Translations under genes and position numbers: made by a program | Shown: positions 12,061 to 22,326 of the stretch, in pieces | Layout: every line of letters begins with the position of its first letter | How positions within the stretch are numbered: the stretch's first letter is position 1 | NCBI GenBank assembly: GCA_013115125.1 | Contig: JABANN010000446.1 | Location: 1 to 28,495, forward strand | DNA length: 28,495 nucleotides | DNA from: Perkinsus olseni | Lineage: Eukaryota > Perkinsozoa > Perkinsida | Direction: 5' to 3' | Notes under the pieces: generated by a model | Databases searched by the model: none | What the model saw: the letters and a program-made list of their open reading frames with translations, nothing else | Told to the model about the DNA's origin: nothing

Positions 12061-14574
12061 CTACTTCAACAGATGAGCAACACGAGCTAAACTCTCGTCG
12101 TACTTCTGCTTAGCCGAGTCGGCATCCTAAAACCAGACGCCGCTATTCAATACAACCGGAAATCTTCCCAGACTCGAAAGCCTCCAGCACCTTCGTTACA
12201 AGAACTTGTTTTCCGCAAAGTCGACAAGATTCCCTACAGGCCTCCTCGTTCTCGGCCGTTCCAAGAGAGAAAATAGACAACCCGGCTCGCGCACAATACG
12301 CTTGCTAAAACTAAGCACAGCGCCTTCTGCAATCTACGAAGTGTTAGAAGAAGGGTAGAGCAGAGCATCACCCCGCTTCTCACCAAGAGCCTGATCAAAC
12401 CACACTACCTGGCCCGACAGAGACGCAGTCGCGGCAGAAATATCGAAATCCCCGTCCCCAGAATAGACCAACTCCTCCCCGTCAGCCGACACGCTAAAAG
12501 AGAACTCAATGCCGGTTGGTGCCAGCAGTAGGCTTTCCTACAGCTTCTCGGCCTCTGGTTTATCTAAAAAAATCTCGCTCGAACCGGGGCCCATGAATTT
12601 CATATGTTGTTACGGGCTATAGTATCTATGTCCTCTGACTTGTCCATTTTCGACACTCCGACATCGAAAGTGCCCATGACAGTCTGAGAGCGACATCAGA
12701 TGTCATAGCAAAACGTTCCAAGAAGAGAGATCGACCGACTGCTCTAGCGGAGGCTTTTCCGTATTGCACGTCGAAAAGTACTAACCACCAAAAATTTTCT
12801 GCAAAAGTTTGTTCGTTTGGAAGGTCGGGCACTACCCCATCAGTGACGGTGACCTTTTTCGTCTTCTCCGGCCACGGATGCTGATAATTGATCTGAGTAC
12901 TCGCATCGTTCTCCTCTGAGAGGAGAAAGTAGACAGTTCCTCGCGCGCAAGGAAATTACTCCAAGGCTCTCCAACTAGACTCGATTGACGCTTAAGGAGA
13001 GCAGTGTGCCTCAAGATCCGCTCCTGCACCTAAACAAGGAGCGGCACGACCGTCGGACAAGCTGTCGGCGACAATGCAGGTAGGTGTTTCAGGGGAGCCA
13101 GTTCATTAAAAGAACTTAGACGATCGGGTTTATGGATGGCTCATAGCCGACGCTCTACAGCTACTCTCAAGAGTACAACCACTGGCAACCATAGGTGATA
13201 GTGAAGCGCTGGCAGCGCGCCGCATGCAAGAGGGAGAAGTATACACAGCTGGAACGCGTTGCCAGAATAACTATGAGGAGCGTACGGGTGAGTCGATTGT
13301 GAACCTCTGAGCACTTACATAATCCATCTGTGGTGCAATGAACTTTGCTAACTCCAGTAGCCTTCCTTCATTATTTAGAAGCTCCACTTGATACGTGAGG
13401 CTTCCCATTCGGAATGAGGCATCCAAACTTCCTGAATAGAGCCCAAGCACCTCAGGCCTGCGACCGTCAACATGAGCTCTACCAAGTTGAAGGAAGCTGG
13501 GCTCTCCATCATCAGCTTCCATCTCGCTCTCTTCATTGCGTTTTCCTTGGTAACCTTGCTCTTCCTCAACGGCATCGAGATCTAAGTCTTCAGCATCCTC
13601 CGTTCCGGCAGCTGCAAAACACACAACAGTTCAGCAAAGTTTCTCCCATACCAGGAGGAATATTTTTCGTCTTTCGAATTCCACATTCGACCATACAAAA
13701 GAGTAGTTAAGAAGACCAATGGATTTCTTTGGCGTAATTCGCGACCAACTGCAAGTCTAGAGAGTGGTACGGTAAAGCCTCCCACAAATACATCCCAAGT
13801 CAGTTCGCACCCCCTCTACGAGTTCTCACGGTGGATCGAGTATTCCTCTCCCGGCGTGTAGTCCTCCAACTCCTCCATGACCTTCGCCACTGCCTGATGA
13901 AGTAATCACCATCAAAGTTAACTCCCACATACGGTGAATAAAGCTTGAGATAATAAACGCCACTTCCTCGAGATTATCTCACAGATTACATGCCTTGGAC
14001 TGAGGTACTGAGGCGGGCATGATATTACCCTTTTTCGCGTGAACCACAGCTATTTCGCAGTGTTCGCATAACATGTTGCGAAGGAAACCAATGTTGATCA
14101 ACCGTGGACAATAGTGATGCCGCCCTTTGAAACAACAACCAATCCACCGAAGAGCTTCGACAACGACACTGCTAGTTCCCGATACCACTGCGACATAATT
14201 TCTACCGCCGATTCACGAGACTGCGGATCCCTTATAATGGCCCCGGCGTTATGATGCCCCCGGCCCAAATTACCGCATGTTCATGCTCAGCAGCTTCTAC
14301 AGGGCCGGTTGTCGTCTTCTCGGCGATGTGCTTGTTGATCAGTCTCACACGTTCATCAATACTGGACTCACCAGGACTGAATTGGAGCAGAGAACGCAGG
14401 TTTAAATTTCACTCATCGAGCAGCAGTTGATTGTCGGGCCGGAAGGAGCTACTCAAGCGTAGAAACTTGAGAAATTTCTGATAGCTGAGTCGCTACCAGA
14501 AATCAAAGCCGTGTCTCTTCACCCAATTGACAAAGCCTAACGGTATCCTGGTCAGTTCTGATAGCGACTCTGTC
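12061..14574 (-). CDS. Multi-exon protein of unknown family, 5' end not found
   Basis: A chain of frame-consistent exon pieces ends at a TAG at 12063-12061. Pieces in order: LSELTRIPLGFVNW (~14574-14530), KFLKFLRLSSSFRPDNQLL, SSIDERVRLINKHIAEK, SRESAVEIMSQWYRELAV, an unresolved stretch near 14000-14150 (a Cys/His-bearing frame, NMLCEHCEIAVVHA, competes), VMEELEDYTPGEEYSIH, then one well-supported exon at about 13614-13316 (acidic AEDLDLDAVEEE followed by VLGLYSGSLDASFRMGS and LLELAKFIAPQM). Downstream come HPWPEKTKKVTVTDG, GTFDVGVSKMDKSEDIDTIA, VSADGEELVYSGDGDFD, a cysteine cluster CRESCRLCGKQ (zinc-binding?) and the C-terminus AKQKYDESLARVAHLLK. The 50-bp gap to the next gene's ATG suggests tight same-strand packing. 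First exon, total length and function are unknown; it could be two genes. Confidence 0.45.
14505..14569 (-). repeat. Exon-plus-intron segment with a copy at 18556-18620
   Basis: These 65 bases cover the exon encoding LSELTRIPLGFVNW and the first ~20 bases of its intron (donor TGG|GTGAAG). A near copy (about 3 differences) lies 4 kb away at 18556-18620. This is the presumed parent copy, because here the donor is intact and neighbouring exons continue in phase. Confidence 0.75.
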
Positions 14575-14771
14575 TCACCAAGAAGCCAGACAAAAGAGTA
14601 ATGCTGATGTTCTATTTTTCCATCTATCCGTTTCTAATACCAGCGGAGAGCGCGCCGAGCTTGTATTATATTCATGTCTTAACCCATTGTTGATGGATTG
14701 GCAACTTCACCGGATTGCACCCAATCTTCTCGACAGCATGTTCAGAATGGATTCCTTCTGCGCCCACCGCG

Positions 14772-16218
14772 TTACATTTCTCCAAATGCTGCCTTCAAGT
14801 ACTCGTTCAAAGACTCCGACTTTCGGAATTCAGTGGGCTTCGAGTAGGCTTGCTGGAGTTGCTTGAACTCACTTCCGATAAGATCCCTGCGACAGAAGAA
14901 CTCTCCTCGAATCCAGATCGTTTACGCCCACCACCCCGCGACAATGCAAAATGAGGAGAGCTCAACAAAATCGAACACAGTATATCTGAATCGGGAGTAT
15001 AACTCCTCTAGGACGAACTTAGCCTGAACGCTTTCAGAGAAGACGGAAGTTCATGGCTAACAAACGGTATTTTAAGCGCTTCACGATTCTAAGCGGGCGC
15101 AAGCAAGAGAAGGTAACCAGTACGATCCATTATTTGAAGAGCCTGATAGAGCGTATGACGCCACCTCGCATCAAACACGCTCGCTCACAGCATTGTTTGA
15201 GTGCCGATAGTCTTGTGCCTCTGCTCTTTCTGAAGAAGTTTCAGCAACTCCAACGTCACACCGGTCATCTGTTGGGCTTTCTTCGCCAAGATCAACTGAA
15301 TATAATTTACGGTCGTCGCAAGCAGAGAGTATTGGCGAAAAAACTATCCTACATCATCTTCTTCAACTTGCGGCATAAGTATCTTCTGCGTGAAAGAGGC
15401 TACGTCGCGACCATAAATTTGGATACCTTGCCTCATCGCCGTATTCACCTCATCCACGTAGCCATCGTACTGTCCTGAAGGGCGTCTTCACACTTAATAC
15501 AATCCCACCCACCTATCATCAGCGCTCACGGGGAACGCATCATACGGCGCGAAGCTCCCAATAGACTGATTAGCAGCGCACACGGGAGATGTATATCCCG
15601 CAGGCGATATGCGACACGAAGTAAGTCCATGAAAACCCCGTAGTCTGGGTGGAATTCTCGCCACCAGTTTCCCCACTTAATGTGAGTCGGATTATCTTTT
15701 GAACGTCCTGTTCGATCGGATGCGCTCGACTGAACCTGTAGAGAGATATCTTCGAAAGTGTCTATGGATCTCGTAGGGAGACAAGACGACCGGGACTAAT
15801 GCATTGGTACATCGGCGAGCGCTAGAACCCGGAAAGCAGCGGACACCCTCCCCATAATAATCAACCGAATACACCCTCTCACAACTCACTACCGTTCCTT
15901 CATCGTATCACTCATATCGAAATAGGATAAATAAAATTCATCTCTGCCGACAAACTCTTCCAAGGCGTCTCGAACCTGACGAGTGCACTGCAGCCTCGCC
16001 CAGGCGAAACACAAAAATCAAGAATCTATCATCGATCCCATACTATGGGTACCACGGTCCTCTCCAGCTGATGTTTTAGAGAATACAATCACACAGAAGC
16101 TCCTCAGAAGCAGCCAACGTACAATGGTATCCGCCGAAGTATCTTCCTTATGCAGAGCCTGCAGGAAGGAAGAAGCCCTGACAACGCCGGGGACACCAAT
16201 AGACGACCTGAATAACAT
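14772..16218 (-). CDS. Unidentified 278-aa protein, 8 exons
   Basis: Modelled exons: 16218-16123, 15975-15893, 15769-15546, 15474-15427, 15343-15189, 15088-15062, 15023-14935, 14886-14772. All junctions are phase-consistent; total 279 codons with the stop. The protein looks mostly alpha-helical and soluble: ALEEFVGRDEFYLSYFDMSD, WGNWWREFHPDYGVFMDLLR, then a leucine-rich helix (IHLPCALLISLLGASRR), an acidic linker (GEESPTDDRCDVG) and a helical C-terminus (FVLEELYSRFRYTVFDFVEL; SESLNEYLKAAFGEM). I recognise no family. The ATG at 16218 is the first in frame after a stop, but a spliced upstream start cannot be excluded. The acceptor at 15770 lacks a good pyrimidine tract. In-frame stops seen when reading straight through are removed by the introns, so I do not regard it as a pseudogene. 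Confidence 0.58.
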
Positions 16219-16623
16219 ATTCGAGTTCTCGAGCAACCTCGTTCAATGATTACCTTCTATGCCCTCCAAATACCGCCTCAGCGACCGTTAAACAGGACGT
16301 CAGCAGGAAGAGCAAAGGAATCATAGCAGCGACAACACAAGGCTACTGAACATATTTTTGTACGGGGCAACCTCAAGATGCGTTCGGTTCTATAGAGGCG
16401 CTGCAAATGCGGGTACGAGCACCGTGCTCGGAGCACGACTGGGAGAAGAGTCGTGTGCAATGTTGTATCAAGCCCGAAGTAACCGCTGCCCTCGCGCCCC
16501 ATTGACGAACTCTAATAATCTCCCTGGACGGCCTCAATTTAGTAGAGTAATATACCGGAAATCAAATCGATGCTACTAAGATAAAAGGAGACAAAAATGG
16601 TACTATTGAGTACTCCTGACGAA
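16219..16623. other. Intergenic region
   Basis: Between the 5' end of the 278-aa protein gene and the stop codon of the first membrane-protein gene. Short open frames occur on both strands, but none joins neighbours in phase or looks like a protein. Part is presumably the membrane-protein 3' UTR: bases just past its stop resemble those past the paralogue's stop (around 18721-18756). Confidence 0.55.
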
Positions 16624-18425
16624 TTACGGTTCGGATATCTGCGCAAGATCTGCTGGAGATGAACCCTCCTCCGCAGCCAACAGGTTCATTCGAGGAGACA
16701 CCTGTACGACGAGAATAACCATTGCAAATATGACACATATCGCCTCCGTCACCGCTCCATAGAGTCCCTTCAGGAGCACCTGAGGAAGAGGCAGCCACAT
16801 CCACCCGACAGCAGTTTAAATATAAACGGCGGAGCTCCCATAGTGACTGAGTTCCAGACCTGGTTCAAGACCTGCGTTCTCATCTAAACGAGTGTCCCAT
16901 TCTAATCGAAAAGGTACAGAATCGGCGGAGTCCGGAGACACAGAGCGCGGTAGCTTGTCGCAATATATGTTTGCGCTCACGAATACTACGAAGAACGTTG
17001 ATGCTGGGAGGACATTGATAATACTGCAATCCCGAGACCTACAAGGTCGCTCTGTGACCACGGCAGTGGATGGATCATCATGAACAACGATAAAATGATG
17101 CCCCAGGTCTGACAAAGATAACACCTAAATTCGCCGAATCTTCGCAGTGCGACTCACCGCCGCCAAAGCAATGGCTCCGATGATCCCCATGCGGAACTGC
17201 CGTTTGAACGCAGTACCTGAGGATACACGTCAGCATTAACGCACTTCAAGCAAACCTCGACGCATCGTCCGAATGTAGGCGAGATACTGTCACACAGTGC
17301 GCACTCCTCAACCCACGTCACGCATGAAATCCATCACAGCTCGGACACGACGCGCCCCCATCCACGATGAACAGAGCCAATTTTTGGCACACATCCATAA
17401 TTTGGATTCAACGTGGCTCTGCAGCTCTCAACTCCAGAGGCGGCGCGCTTATTCTCATGGGAAACCAGCGTAGAGCAAACAAGGTCATTCGGGAGAGTTC
17501 AAAGCTTCCGAGAACGGTAAGTACATTTAGGGATCGGATTCTCTGGGTCCCTTCCGAATAGGGGGTTGATCTCCAGCCAGGACCAGGGCAACTTCCTGTT
17601 CACACGAGGGAAAGTCGAGGCCTTTGTCTCGACCGGGAACCTGAGAGGAATAGCAGTGAGCATCGTCGCTTCATCTCGATAATGATATCACCCTCTGATA
17701 AAATCGTTTAATCCTATTGTTGGTGTGAGCATCCATGTTACGAGAAAGGAAGCAGCAGCAGTGATGACCAGATCCCCGCAGATGGTGTACGGCCATGCCC
17801 ACACAGCTGACAAGAGAGACGACATTGAATTGAGTGAAGGAGTCCCCGCAATTCGCTTGTTATTCGAAATGCTATCACCTCCAAGTTCCTGTGACGTCGC
17901 AAATCTTCTGGTGAAGCAAGGCGGTAACATGCGAGCAATCCAGACACACAGCTTGTGACACTATCAAATCAGACTTTACGAACGGCAAGAGCCACAGCAC
18001 CTCCAATGCTATCTACGACTCAAATTCTGCAGGCATTTCATTGACGAACGGAACAACAGAAAATTCGTCCGCCAGGAAGATAAAATCCATGTGTTGATGT
18101 CATCTAATAATCGAGTATCGTCTCCACAAAACTCCCACAAGAACGTTCAAAATTCCAACCGGTGCTCAAGCCCAAGGGGACCATCCCTACCCGTTTGCGC
18201 AGCTATCTCCGGCGTGTACATAGCGTAGGCCACCCCAACATTAATGGCAGTGGCGATGATTATTGAAATCGCGCAAGCTGATGACTGAGACAAATAACAC
18301 ATGAAGACGACTCTTGAACACGCTGACGCTACAAAGTAGAACCATAAAGGTATTCGCAACAAAGGCTTCTTCCTGTCGTTGATCGCCGGCGTCTCCGAGC
18401 CATCTTCGGCGAGATTAGCGCTCAT
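16624..18425 (-). CDS. Multi-pass membrane protein, paralogue 1 (248 aa)
   Basis: Six exons: 18425-18191, 17806-17692, 17640-17525, 17216-17158, 17108-17043, 16779-16624. About five membrane segments: PLWFYFVASACSRVVFMCYL, ACAISIIIATAINVGVAYAM, ICGDLVITAAASFLVTWML, MGIIGAIALAATWGIILSLF and ICVIFAMVILVVQV. A ~40-residue polar loop (FPRVNRKLPWSWLEINPLFG) lies between segments 3 and 4. No signal peptide; the C-terminal tail is hydrophilic (EEGSSPADLAQISEP). The order of motifs (a GD-x-x-IT...TW segment, then KGLYGAVTEA) is loosely reminiscent of uncharacterised multi-pass families in fungi; this is memory-based and weak. Residues and all five intron positions and phases match the next gene, so they are tandem duplicates. 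Its first intron (384 nt) and third intron (308 nt) are long for this window. An AG lies 14 bases before the ATG. Confidence 0.85.
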
Positions 18426-18756
18426 GATAAAACAAAATACTGAGCAGAATGATGCACTTCTGCGCACGGAAGCGGAGGGTCAACTTCAAGATATGCTGCT
18501 CCACATTTATCTAGGAGATACGCGAATACGATCTCCGGCGGAGCCGGTGAACATGAAAGCCGTGTCTCTTCAGCCAATTGACAAAGTCTAACGGTATCCT
18601 GGTCAGTTCTGATAGCGGCTCAATGAGAAAAGTAAGAAAAGAATACACGATTACTGGACATCTATTCAGTAAGATAATATACTGGAGGTAAGAATTTTCG
18701 ATGTCTGCTACTTAAAGGCAGATGCAAAACCAGTACTATAGGGTACTACTGACGAA
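18426..18756. other. Spacer between membrane-protein paralogues
   Basis: Holds the 5' flank of paralogue 1 and the 3' flank of paralogue 2. The last ~20 bases before the ATG (CAG, then TATTTTGTT) match those before paralogue 2's ATG. Within it lies the displaced exon fragment 18556-18620; nothing else is recognised. Confidence 0.6.
18556..18620 (-). pseudogene. Displaced exon fragment (copy of 14505-14569)
   Basis: Near-identical copy of an exon and its intron edge from the gene at 12061-14574. Read on the minus strand it still encodes LSELTRIPLDFVNWLKRHGF, but the donor GT of the parent has become CT and no flanking exon of that gene is present. It sits ~130 bp upstream of the ATG of membrane paralogue 1, so it may form part of that gene's 5' flank. 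Confidence 0.6.
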
Positions 18757-20675
18757 TTACGGCTCGGGCAGCCGTGTACGATCTGACGGAGGTGAACGCT
18801 CCTGCGCAGCCAACGAGTTCATCCGAGGAGAGACTTGAATGACTAGAACAGTCATTGCGAGTGAATTGCATATCGCCTCAGTTACCGCTCCGTAGAGTCC
18901 TTTAAGGAGCATCTGAAATAGAAAATCGATCCAACCGATTTAGACAAGCTAGTAGTCAATTCGCCCATCGAAGGTGCAGGAAGGGGTTCCTTCAGGAGCA
19001 CAAGCATATAGGGGGAAGAACAATCAATGACCGGTCTGGACTGGAAGATACGGCGTCTCTTCCAGATCTCGAGTATACGATCCCCTGGAAACTGCCTGAC
19101 ACTCACCAAGTCACCCCGGCACCAGGGAATAGGATGCAGCATCATAAACAGCGACAAGATGATCCCCCAGGTCTGAGATTAACTTTATCGACATCCAGCA
19201 CACCCTGCCAGGGCAGCTCACCCCTGCCATGATCGCGGCTCCGATGCCAGCCACGATGACCTGTCGGACTGCGGCCGTACCTTACGAACGACAAACTCAC
19301 TCGAGGACGTCCGAAAAGCGCTCTCAGATTTTGTAAACTTCCAGGAATGCTTTCAAACAGAGCGAACTGGCAGCCCCCAAATTCTGAACAGTCGCTCGGG
19401 CAAGCTGGGTAAATACACCAACCGTTCATTCGAGCAAGATATCTTGAGACTCGAAGTGGACTAGCTCATCTAGGCAGAGCGTTTATCCGCGAAAGTCGCA
19501 GGATACGGAGTGAAAATATCCTACAAAGACCACTCAAGCGTATTACTAATATGACTTTTTATATGAAATATACTACTTTATCGAGATAATACTAATTATA
19601 ACCACCATTTCACCAATATAAATATCCCGACTTTGTTCAGTTGCCGTATCCGAATGACGTGCAGATACCGCGAAAAGCGACGAGAACAAGAAGAAACTCT
19701 GCCGGCTCGAACGCGGCCGAATCAAGAGCGGTAGATACGGGAATATCCGAAGCCCCCGCACCATTTTCCTCCGAAGTTGCACTAGTAACTCACCGTGTAC
19801 GCTACGATCAAGAAAACCCCAATTGCGGAGTCGTATATACCGATAAAACTTCGGGCACGTAACAGTGGCAGATAGTGCCATCCCGCGGAATTTCAGACGA
19901 CCTCACCCTCACTACAAATCGACATCGGATTCTCTGGATCTTTCCCGAAAACGGGGTTGATCTTCAGCCACCGGGGAATCTTCATAGACACTCTAGGGGA
20001 ACTCGAAGGTTTCACCTCGGCCGGAAATCTGCCCACAAGACATCGGAAATTCCGGCTAAATCAGAGCTCTTCTCCTCAAAGTACGACTCACCCCGTGAGG
20101 ATCAAATTTAACGACATCGTCGGAGCCATCATCCATGTCCCGAAGAAGGAGGCGGCCGCGGTGATGACCAAATCGCCGCAAATCGTGTGCGGCCAAGCCC
20201 AGACGCCTAGGAAGAAAGACGACATCCACTCAGGACTCGTGAGTTTCGTGGAGATCTCGTCTCTTCCACTTAAACTTGTTCAACCTCCAAAACATATGGC
20301 GACGATGTAACGAGCACGTTCCGGGTGACCGTAGTATAATCTCCCCAAGGAGATTTTACGCATTTTTTTCGGTACAGAAATATCCAGGCAACCGGACTGT
20401 GCGTAACGAGGGAAAAGAGGAAGTCTAATGCAAACTTCCTTACCAGCTTGTACGGCGATGTCGGGCGGATAGATAGCATGAGCCACCCAAACATTAATGC
20501 CAGCAGCGATGACCACGGACATAACGCTCACCATCGACTGAGAGAAGCAGCGCATCGAGATGCAAGACGAGGTAGCAGAGACTACGAGGTAGAACCACAA
20601 TGGCATGGAGAGCAGGGCCTTGAATTTGTGGTGAAAAAGAGTCAACGAGCCATATTCGTCTTGATCTGTGCTCAT
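18757..20675 (-). CDS. Multi-pass membrane protein, paralogue 2 (246 aa)
   Basis: Six exons: 20675-20444, 20206-20092, 20028-19916, 19280-19222, 19172-19107, 18912-18757. Exons 2, 4, 5 and 6 have exactly the same lengths as in paralogue 1, and phases are identical throughout. Matching segments: MPLWFYLVVSATSSC, VSVMSVVIAAGINVWVAHAI, ICGDLVITAAASFFGTWMM, VIVAGIGAAIMAGTWGIILS and ICNSLAMTVLVIQV; the loop reads KIPRWLKINPVFGKDPENP. The N-terminus (MSTDQDEYGSLTLFHHKFK) and the C-terminal tail differ most, so membrane segments are under stronger constraint than the ends. The third intron is 635 nt, about twice that of paralogue 1, and holds an AT-rich stretch (19545-19630) without a recognisable gene. 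Function unknown. An AG lies 14 bases before the ATG. Confidence 0.85.
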
Positions 20676-20832
20676 GAGTTAACAAAATACTGGAGAAACA
20701 ATTGGCTGTCTCTCTGCTTTCCATGCGCAGCATCGTTACGCGAATCCAGAATGGGTTATAGAACCGAACACTTCATCGACGGGATTTACGCTCCCTCCCG
20801 ACTATCGGCCCCCGTCATGCCGGAACCCCGTT

Positions 20833-20863
20833 CAGTGTCACGGTTCCGGGAAGCGTGACACTG
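20833..20863. other. Perfect 10-bp hairpin between genes
   Basis: CAGTGTCACG (20833-20842) and its exact reverse complement CGTGACACTG (20854-20863) flank an 11-base loop. It sits between the 3' end of the acidic-tail gene and the 5' flank of membrane paralogue 2. It could be an RNA 3'-end structure or a binding site for a dimeric protein; no function can be assigned. Confidence 0.6.
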
Positions 20864-20976
20864 TGACGCGCAGAACTATCCCCCAGCTAAGTTAATTGCA
20901 ACTAACGCAGAGCGCTCTTGCAGTAAACGATGGAAATCGACTTAGCAATTTCGCCAGGTAAATATCCAGTTGACGT

Positions 20977-21630
20977 TTAGAAAGATCCGAGATCATCATC
21001 GCCGAAAACGAAGTCATCGTCAGACTCGTCATCGTCGAGGAAGAGACCCTTAGACTTGAGGAACTCGAAGGCCTGGCCGATGATCTCATCCTTCATCTTG
21101 ATGGGGAACTGGCCCTCCTTGGGGATAAGAGTCATCTCGACAAGCTCGGCAGTGGCCTCGGGGGCGACCTCAAAACCAAGAGACTTGATCGAAGCCTCAA
21201 CCTAAACGGAACGGATCTTAGCCTATTAGCCCATCTATAGCGACGTTACCCAGTCCTTCGCAGAGACGGTCTCGGCCTTGCTGGCGGGGATACGGCAGTG
21301 GATGGCCAACTGCTTAGGGCCATCAGAGATGGACATACTGAATTGAAATAAGAATTGAATACCGACGTATGCCTTTTCAACAATTTACATCCCGAGGTCA
21401 GCAGTCTCGTTGTTCATCTCAGCGACGGCAGCCTGAAGAGCCTCCATATCTCCCTCAGCGGATGAGAGAGCCTTCACGAAGAACCTGACATCAAAACTTG
21501 ATACTTCGAGCTTGTCTACGTGCGCGTCGACTTACTGCATGCCGCCCATAGCGGACATACCGGCGATATCGTGACCGGCCTTGGTGCCCTCCTTCTTGGC
21601 GGCCTTCATGATCTTAGGGTCGACAGCCAT
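20977..21630 (-). CDS. Small protein with acidic C-terminal tail (167 aa)
   Basis: Four exons: 21630-21536, 21484-21389, 21337-21250, 21201-20977; introns are 48-51 nt. The N-terminus is basic and helical (MAVDPKIMKAAKKEGTKAGHD) with a Gly/Met-rich stretch (GMSAMGGMQ). Then come a helical segment (ALSSAEGDMEALQAAVAEMN), a putative alpha/beta segment (KQLAIHCRIPASK) and a helix (MKDEIIGQAFEFLKSKG), ending in a strongly acidic tail (LDDDESDDDFVFGDDD). Codon use is strongly biased (GAG, AAG, GTC), typical of a highly expressed gene. The tail resembles those of translation- or chaperone-associated proteins, but no family is recognised. The start is set by the AG at 21633-21632, two bases before the ATG. 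It is head to head with the Mei2-like gene. Confidence 0.85.
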
Positions 21631-22326
21631 ACTGAGATGAAGCTAGATAACTCTTAACTGAGATAAACGCTATATATCCCACATCCCGTATCTAGCGCGT
21701 TGAAGAAGGTAAATGAATAGCCGGCTCAGCCAAAATCGATCCTCGTAAGGAATCTCAAGAGAGCAAGATTTCAAGTTCCCCTTTGAGTTGTCTCTGACCT
21801 AACGACGAAGAAGAATGTCGGCGTCGCCTCTCTTTCCCTTCTTCAGCAGTGTTCGGTGCCCGTATTCTGAACTCTCGAAACCTCGTGAGATGATTGCTTC
21901 GAAGATGATTATAAATCTACTGTGATACTACCACATCTGCGTAGGTTCTCAACGGAAACGGACAGCCCGGAATTTCTTAATTTCCAGCAGTTCAACGGTG
22001 TATATTACTGCGACTTCCAACGGTATCACGAGAAGGTTCGAACTCAAGTTGCTACAGACGATTTCTCCGGTCAGGTTCGAAACGGGAAGAGTTTTTCCGA
22101 AAAATTGCATCGCTCTTCGAAATCTTTTCGAGTGTCAATCATCGACTTAAACGAGCTTATCGGTTTGGATAGAGTTCGAAGTTCTCATTCAGGCTTCGAT
22201 GCGTCGATCGTCTCTCATGGACTTTACGGAGTTTCCACTGAGCTGGCTTCCGACTTAGTCACGACTTGTAACGATCCTATTCTAACCATTTCAGTGTTAT
22301 TTGAGGCTCCCGCGATTTTGCTAGTG
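21631..22326. promoter_or_regulatory. Shared 5' region of divergent genes
   Basis: 696 bp between the ATGs of the acidic-tail gene (-) and the Mei2-like gene (+), so both promoters must lie here or upstream of spliced leaders. From 21922 the + strand is open in frame with the Mei2-like CDS for 135 codons, but with no ATG before 22327. I see no clear TATA box or other known promoter element. Confidence 0.5.

Noticed and set aside
15053-15478. 141-codon open frame on the plus strand starting MANKRYFKRF
   Set aside because: It is antisense to well-phased exons of the 278-aa gene (15474-15427, 15343-15189, 15088-15062), whose translation is more protein-like and joins neighbours.
13600-16000. 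Pseudogene call because of in-frame stops when reading the minus strand straight through
   Set aside because: In the modelled introns GT-AG removal takes out the stops and leaves matching phases, so short introns explain them better than decay.
8187-16000. Stop-codon reassignment, suggested by single in-frame TAG or TGA in otherwise open stretches
   Set aside because: Alternative splice choices give open frames without recoding, and secure genes (ARF, ISCU, Mei2-like) use TAA and TGA as ordinary terminators.
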